Assembly: GCF_025215055.1 (NCBI RefSeq)
Contig: NZ_JANAVR010000001.1
Location: 1-64,000, forward strand
Source of the DNA: Candidatus Cardinium sp. TP
Lineage (GTDB): Bacteria; Bacteroidota; Bacteroidia; Cytophagales; Amoebophilaceae
Direction of reading: 5' to 3'
Length of the DNA stretch: 64,000 nucleotides
A program made the position numbers and the translations under genes. Positions 59,384 to 64,000 of this stretch are shown in pieces. The notes below the pieces were generated by a model. The model was not told the DNA's origin, searched no databases, and worked only from the letters and a program-made list of their open reading frames with translations. How positions within the stretch are numbered: position 1 is the first letter of the stretch; each line of letters begins with the position of its first letter.

Positions 59384-59792
59384 GTATCTGTTCAAGTCAC
59401 TGGTTTTTTGCGTTAAAAGAACAACGCCCGTGTAAAATGACACTTTCAGCCGCTTTTTGCCCGGGGCTGCATTTTTTGTCCACTTTTTTATCAAGAATAA
59501 AGTAAAAAACGTGAGTTTTGGATTAGATTATTTTTTAATTTAAAAATCAATTATAAAATAATTAACAAAATTTATTTTGTATATAGTTTTATAAAGCATA
59601 CTGATATATGAATTATTCTGGTTATCAGATTTTTATGTTGTATATTACTTGATTTTATCAAGTAATATAGCTGATTTTTTAGTAAAAATATCAATAAAAT
59701 ACTGTGTTAAAATTCCTGTAAATCAATTAGATAAATCCAGAACTCACGTTAAAAATAAAACTGCCTTACCAACCACTGTCGTGAATAGACAC
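59384..59792. repeat. Palindromic MITE-like element interrupted by a second inverted-repeat element
   Basis: The host copy starts GTATCTGTTCAAGTCACTGG at 59384 and ends ACTGTCGTGAATAGACAC at 59792. In its ATCAAGAATAAAGTAAAA segment it is interrupted at 59508-59750; after removing the insert, the sequence reads on as AGTAAAAATAAAAC, as in intact copies near 9750. Confidence 0.75.
59508..59750. mobile_element. 243-bp non-autonomous element inserted in a repeat
   Basis: Ends are 17-bp inverted repeats with one mismatch: AACGTGAGTTTTGGATT on the left, and the complement of AATCCAGAACTCACGTT on the right. The interior is very AT-rich and non-coding, with a CTTGATTTTATCAAG palindrome near 59650. 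A-runs on both sides fit a short A-rich target duplication, but its length is ambiguous. The end sequence differs from both other element families in the window. Confidence 0.75.
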
Positions 59793-59861
59793 TTATTTTG
59801 AATTTTAGTTAAAAAAACTTATTATAATAGATATTATTATAATTTTTTAACCACTTTCGCT

Positions 59862-62800
59862 ATGCTTTGTTTCAACATCTCCCTATTTATAGTGGCCGCT
59901 TTTTTATTGCTAACCTTGGTTGTAGGTATTTACTTTAGTAGAAAAAAAACCACCTTTCGAGAATATGCAGTGGGAAATAAACAATTTTCTACAGCTACTT
60001 TAGTAGCTACTGTGTTGGCTACTGCTGTTGGAGGAGGCGCCTTGATACGGAACGTAGAGTGTGTACATGCATTGGGCTTATGGTGGATAATTGTTAGAAT
60101 TTTCGATTGCTTTGGTTTGTGGGTTATCAGTAAGTTAGCATTACGTATGGGGCCATTTATGCAACACCTCTCTATAGCAGAAACGATAGGCAGTATCTAT
60201 GGTAAGTACCCGCGAGTTATCGCTGCGCTAGTCAGTATTTGTGGTTCTATCATTGCAATTACTGCTCAAATCACCGTAATATCCCAGGCGATTAACATGT
60301 GTATTGGCTTAGATAATCATGCTGGCACTACTATCCTTGCCACTTTACTTCTTATTTTCTATTCCACATTTGGGGGGATTCGTGCCGTTACCTTTACAGA
60401 TGTATTACAATTTGTAACCTTCTCGGTTATCATTCCTCTTTTGACTTGGTTTATGTTTGCAAAGGCAGGTAAACCATGTGCAGCAATCGTTCCCATCCTA
60501 CAAAGTCAAAGTAAGTTTCAATTTAGCAACCTATTCCATTTTAATACTGAGCTAATAGCTCTCTTGTTCCTTGTACTAAGTAACTTAGTGTCCTATATAA
60601 ACCCGCAAATTATACAACGGGTCTATATGAGTTCTGGTCCTACTCAAGCCCAAAAAGTTTTTACATATTCCACCATTTTTGCCATTATCATTAAAATTCT
60701 TGTGATTCTAATTGGCTTATTTGTTTTTATAGAAGCACCAGGCTTACTAAAATCTGAGGTGTGGAGGTATGTAATGACCCATATTCCCCCTCTTTTTAAG
60801 GGATTTATTTCCATTAGTTTAATCGCTATGGCTATGTCTACAGCTGATTCTTGTTTGAATGCCTGTTCTATTATGGTCAGCCATGACATCGTAACAGGAC
60901 TACAGAGTAAACAAAAAATGGCAGACACATGCCAACTTAAAATAGCCAGATGGACTACACTCATAGTGGGCTTATTTGCTATGGTAGCAGCTTTTTACTG
61001 TAAGGATCTCTTGAAACTAATGTATTGGTCCCTTGATTGCAAAATACCTATACTGCCTGCTCCGTTGATCTTAGCCGTTTTTGGCTTTCGAGGCACCTCC
61101 CGAACGGCTTTGATGGGTATGGCTACAGGTGTACTCGTTATTTTAAGTTGGAACAAATGGGTCAAACCTGAAACAGGAATGGATGGTTCTTTTATTGCTA
61201 TGGTAGCCAATGGCCTAGCTATGATGGTCGCGCACTATCTCTTCAAACAGCCAAAAGAGATAGGTTGGGTGGGGCCAGATCCACATTTTAAACAAATACA
61301 ACAAGCACATGCACGTAAGCAAGCAGAACGAAAAGAAGCGATTAAAAATGGTTGGGCCAATAGAAAAATCACTTTGACTAAACTGGTACCCAACCATACT
61401 ATCATCGTATGTGCAGGGATTTATGTAGCCATCACTAGTTTGATGGCTTATTTTATAACGCCTATTGGGCATCATGGCTGCTGGCTTATACTGCAACTAT
61501 TTGGAGCAGCTTGTTGTTTAGGCTATCCATTCCTCTATGATATCTTCCAAAAGATACGGGGCATTCCCAGTTGGTTTATTGGTCTGTGTTGGCTAATGGG
61601 ATTAGCTGTTTATCTTCCTTTCAATCTATTTGCTACCTGGTGGAATCTGACAGACCCGGTTTTTTCGGCATCTTTGTCTTTGGCCCATTGTGGTGTAATC
61701 TTATGGGGATTACCCCTTTATCTAGGAATAGGGGTCACAGCAACTGCATTACTCCTGTCGATTTATCCTATTGCTACTGGGCCCTACTTTCCCCTCCTAT
61801 CTTCTTTGTTACCGCTATTTATAGTGAGTCTACTACTCCTATTCACTATTATCATTTTATTTAAAGTCAAACAAAATTACTATATTGATCAAATTCTTTA
61901 CCTAAAAAACCAAGAAAAGATTGCAAGGGATCGCAAACTAAAAGCATCGCTCTATGACTCGGCCATGGTGCCCGTTACTACGACGAACACTGCAAAAGGC
62001 TATGGCGCCATTTTAACGCAAGTAATAGGGAAAATTGAGGAATCCATCTCTTTTTTAGATAGCAACGTACCACTTTATAAGCAAGATTTTCAGAGTATTA
62101 TTAATAAGCTTTATGATTGGGTAACCTATTTCAATAGAAGGGCAAAGGCAAAAAAGCACGCGCTACTACAGCCTACTCAAATTACTTTCGATCAATTGAT
62201 ACGTAAGGTAGAGTTGGCATTATCCCAAGAGGTAGTCGATCCACCTAGACTACTGGTAGAGAAGATAACGCATCCTAATGGGGGACCATGCCCGGGTATG
62301 GTATGCGATATCAACCAAATCGTCTATTTGCTGGTGCAAGCTGTTTTACGTATTGGTAAGCTAGAGGGTAATACTGTACCCATTGTGAAGATACAACTGC
62401 ATAGCACCACGCTGCAGTTTAAGCAAGCTGACCCTATTGACAGCAGCTGTCCTGTATACATGCTCTTTCAAGCGACTGCCCTGGTATTCAGTCAAGCTAC
62501 TACTGCCCCTGAGGCATTGCCTAAAGTGCAGGGTATCTATGACGATGGAGTAGATGCTATAGAGAATCCAGGGGAACAAAAAACGCCACCATTTACAGAC
62601 CTCCAACAGGAAACCATATCCAGTATTGTTGGAGCCCACTATGGCCATTTGGAAATATGCGATGACAAGCAACAACCCACTATGCTACTGGTACTGCCTA
62701 ATGATGTGACGGACATACTGAGTAAGATGACCGCTAAGCTACCTTTAGATTGCTTAACCTCAGAAACCCCTGTTTCCCCTAAAGAACAAGCTGATTCCAT

Positions 62801-63434
62801 GATGGCTTTAATGCAGTTCCATGACTATATATGCCAGTCTTCTCATCAATCTGATCCTATTGACATAGGTACGATTTCAGGTTTGATCTTATTACTTCGG
62901 AAACACTTTGGCTTTAAGCGACATGCCTCGGGTCAATTATTTTATGTACGCGCAATAGGGATTGCCACGTTAGTAGTAGAATGGGTCTTTCACTCCCCTA
63001 AAGTAATTTATGCTGCTTTACTCTATGAGCTGGTGCGACATACCTGCTTGCCGCTTTCTTATGTCAAGGAACATTATAACTTAGGCGTCTATGCCTTTGT
63101 ATTGAATGTAATAAGTATAGACAAACGCCAAGACTTAGATCACCCTTCCTTGCTTTATGTGCAGAATCGATTGAAAGAAGCGATTAAAGAAGAGCATGTA
63201 CAACTTTCTGTACTGTTTATTAAGCTAGCCGAACGGCTCTATGACCTACGCCAGGCACCAAATTATATCCATCTAACAGAGGTGCACCATATGGCACAAG
63301 AAACCTTAGCGATAGATGTGAAACTAGCCCATACTTACTTGGGTCCAGAGATAGGCGCTGCATTAGAAAATGCAGCTAAAGAGGCACTAAAGATTGAGAA
63401 GGATACAGATAGACATAAAAAAAGAAAAAGTTAA
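59862..63434 (+). CDS. fusion protein: sodium:solute symporter, membrane linker, degenerate histidine-kinase-like region, RelA/SpoT-like HD domain
   Basis: A single 1190-aa frame. Residues 1-460 are a complete SSS transporter (FREYAVGNKQFSTATLVATVLATAVGGGAL; AMAMSTADSCLNACSIMVSHDI). About 460-510 is a charged linker and about 510-680 contains six or so more membrane helices. At 690-980 is a cytosolic region with a helical pair and an ATPase-like tail (CDINQIVYLLVQAVLRI; ISSIVGAHYGHLEI...MLLVLPNDV) but no phospho-His or clear N/G boxes. Residues about 1000-1170 match the RSH hydrolase domain pattern (NRLKEAIKEEHVQLSVLFIKLAERLYDLRQ; AQETLAIDVKLAHTYLG) with metal ligands replaced (ALLYELVRH for the ALLHD region; LAERLYD for LADRLHN). 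SSS-kinase fusions such as CbrA are known; this end is unusual. A sensor role is inferred. Confidence 0.8.
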   Translation: MLCFNISLFIVAAFLLLTLVVGIYFSRKKTTFREYAVGNKQFSTATLVATVLATAVGGGALIRNVECVHALGLWWIIVRIFDCFGLWVISKLALRMGPFMQHLSIAETIGSIYGKYPRVIAALVSICGSIIAITAQITVISQAINMCIGLDNHAGTTILATLLLIFYSTFGGIRAVTFTDVLQFVTFSVIIPLLTWFMFAKAGKPCAAIVPILQSQSKFQFSNLFHFNTELIALLFLVLSNLVSYINPQIIQRVYMSSGPTQAQKVFTYSTIFAIIIKILVILIGLFVFIEAPGLLKSEVWRYVMTHIPPLFKGFISISLIAMAMSTADSCLNACSIMVSHDIVTGLQSKQKMADTCQLKIARWTTLIVGLFAMVAAFYCKDLLKLMYWSLDCKIPILPAPLILAVFGFRGTSRTALMGMATGVLVILSWNKWVKPETGMDGSFIAMVANGLAMMVAHYLFKQPKEIGWVGPDPHFKQIQQAHARKQAERKEAIKNGWANRKITLTKLVPNHTIIVCAGIYVAITSLMAYFITPIGHHGCWLILQLFGAACCLGYPFLYDIFQKIRGIPSWFIGLCWLMGLAVYLPFNLFATWWNLTDPVFSASLSLAHCGVILWGLPLYLGIGVTATALLLSIYPIATGPYFPLLSSLLPLFIVSLLLLFTIIILFKVKQNYYIDQILYLKNQEKIARDRKLKASLYDSAMVPVTTTNTAKGYGAILTQVIGKIEESISFLDSNVPLYKQDFQSIINKLYDWVTYFNRRAKAKKHALLQPTQITFDQLIRKVELALSQEVVDPPRLLVEKITHPNGGPCPGMVCDINQIVYLLVQAVLRIGKLEGNTVPIVKIQLHSTTLQFKQADPIDSSCPVYMLFQATALVFSQATTAPEALPKVQGIYDDGVDAIENPGEQKTPPFTDLQQETISSIVGAHYGHLEICDDKQQPTMLLVLPNDVTDILSKMTAKLPLDCLTSETPVSPKEQADSMMALMQFHDYICQSSHQSDPIDIGTISGLILLLRKHFGFKRHASGQLFYVRAIGIATLVVEWVFHSPKVIYAALLYELVRHTCLPLSYVKEHYNLGVYAFVLNVISIDKRQDLDHPSLLYVQNRLKEAIKEEHVQLSVLFIKLAERLYDLRQAPNYIHLTEVHHMAQETLAIDVKLAHTYLGPEIGAALENAAKEALKIEKDTDRHKKRKS

Positions 63435-63665
63435 CAAAAACAAGTAACAAAAAACCCAGGCCCTAAACTGAATCCGCTGTAGTAGTCAAGCTCTAATCTG
63501 ACAATTTTTAAATTGTAATGGGTTAGAGGATAGATTAGGAACAGGAAAAGATAACGCCAATACCTCGCCCCCCCCTTCACTCAAATCTAATGCTGCTTAC
63601 ATATCGAACACGGCAATTTTCAATAAATGTATTAATATATGTAAAGATAATAAACCAAATTTAAA
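63435..63665. other. Intergenic region, no gene seen
   Basis: AT-rich sequence after the fusion gene. It contains a run of seven C residues near 63570 and no reading frame or repeat end until 63666. Confidence 0.35.
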
Positions 63666-63923
63666 GTATCTGTTCACGTTACTGGTTAGTAATGAATTTT
63701 ATCCCACTTTTTTCTTGATAAAAAAGTGGACAAAAAATCAAGCCCTCGGCAAAAAGTCTCTGAAAGTGTCATCTTACAGATGGAGAAACAGGAAGCACCC
63801 CCAAAGGGGGCTTCAAAGGAAACTGTTTTTCCTAATCATCTGTAAAATGCCACTTTCTACACCGCGACTTTTTCCAGGGGCGTTGTTCTTTTAACATAAA
63901 AAACCAGTAACTTGAACAGATAC
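63666..63923. repeat. Palindromic MITE-like element, best-preserved copy
   Basis: Inverted ends are nearly perfect over 22 bp: GTATCTGTTCACGTTACTGG on the left, and on the right the complement of CCAGTAACTTGAACAGATAC. The interior is a long imperfect hairpin, with AAAAAGTCTCTGAAAGTGTC near 63750 pairing with the region near 63850-63880, and the CTTTTTTCTTGATAAAAAAG palindrome. It lacks any gene. Useful as the reference copy for the family. Confidence 0.85.
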
Positions 63924-64000
63924 GTATATTTTATTGATTGTTAGGTATAATGTATCTGTTCGGAACACTAGAAGAACACGTGTTCTTTCCTAGTTTTTTA
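63924..64000. other. End of window, AT-rich DNA with an additional repeat-end fragment
   Basis: Contains GTATCTGTTCGGAACACTAG near 63951, a further copy of the repeat-family end, so another element probably begins here and continues beyond the window. Confidence 0.5.

Noticed and set aside
5718-63923. Repeats considered as a CRISPR array
   Set aside because: Copies are dispersed, palindromic and 170-485 bp long, without short regular repeats and spacers; no cas gene is present.

Overview
The window looks like part of the chromosome of a reduced, AT-rich intracellular Bacteroidota symbiont, most like the Amoebophilaceae (Candidatus Cardinium / Candidatus Amoebophilus). The assignment comes from gene content only; no database search was run. 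Supporting signs: 23S-5S rRNA genes with no linked 16S; promoters of Bacteroidota type (TTTG, 17-19 bp spacer, TAnnTTTG); a DUF6048-type outer-membrane protein; an ATP/ADP translocase of the energy-parasite type; ankyrin-repeat proteins; and a contractile-injection (Afp/T6SS subtype iv-like) gene block. Many short repeats and several broken genes also fit such a genome.

Layout. 1-4.0 kb: 5S and 23S rRNA (minus strand) with terminator and promoter. 4.1-10.6 kb: a lipoprotein, thyA, a doubly damaged amidase pseudogene, O6-alkylguanine-DNA methyltransferase, a phosphoesterase and a TatD nuclease, separated by palindromic repeats. 11.0-17.3 kb: eight co-directional genes of a contractile injection system (cap/terminator, sheath, tube proteins, DUF5908 protein, CIS tube-initiator). 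Spike, gp25, baseplate, tape-measure and ATPase genes are not here, so the locus is split. 17.7-25 kb: orphan atpC, a frameshifted Ala-rich gene, ppx/gppA, a DUF6048 protein, prmC, hflX and a C-terminally truncated RelA/SpoT homolog. 25.3-35.3 kb: tRNA-Leu, tRNA-Cys, rpsA, a lipoprotein, a crotonase, lpdA, a CPA1-type K+/H+ antiporter, truA and mnmE. 35.8-44.2 kb: a sodium:solute symporter split at an A9 tract, two small secreted or effector-like proteins, two tandem Dcu-type transporters, a GT2 glycosyltransferase and murC. 44.6-50 kb: two membrane-anchored ankyrin loci, each with a frameshift, flanking a mitochondrial-carrier-like gene and the ATP/ADP translocase gene. 50.2-57.8 kb: ftsW, nusA, infB, a small membrane protein, rluD and a helix-hairpin-helix protein. 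57.9-63.4 kb: two more sodium:solute symporters, the second fused to a degenerate histidine-kinase-like region and a RelA/SpoT-like HD domain.

Themes. The cell imports ATP (NTT) and probably other metabolites (mitochondrial-carrier-like, Dcu-like and SSS transporters), keeps some peptidoglycan genes (murC, ftsW) and displays ankyrin proteins. Alarmone control looks unusual: the only complete RSH synthetase domain sits beside a hydrolase domain lacking its metal ligands, and a second dead HD domain is fused to a transporter.

About eleven copies of a mosaic palindromic repeat family with GTATCTGTTCA-type ends occupy the intergenic gaps, nest inside each other and often abut stop codons. Two IS5-like MITEs lie inside the injection-system operon.
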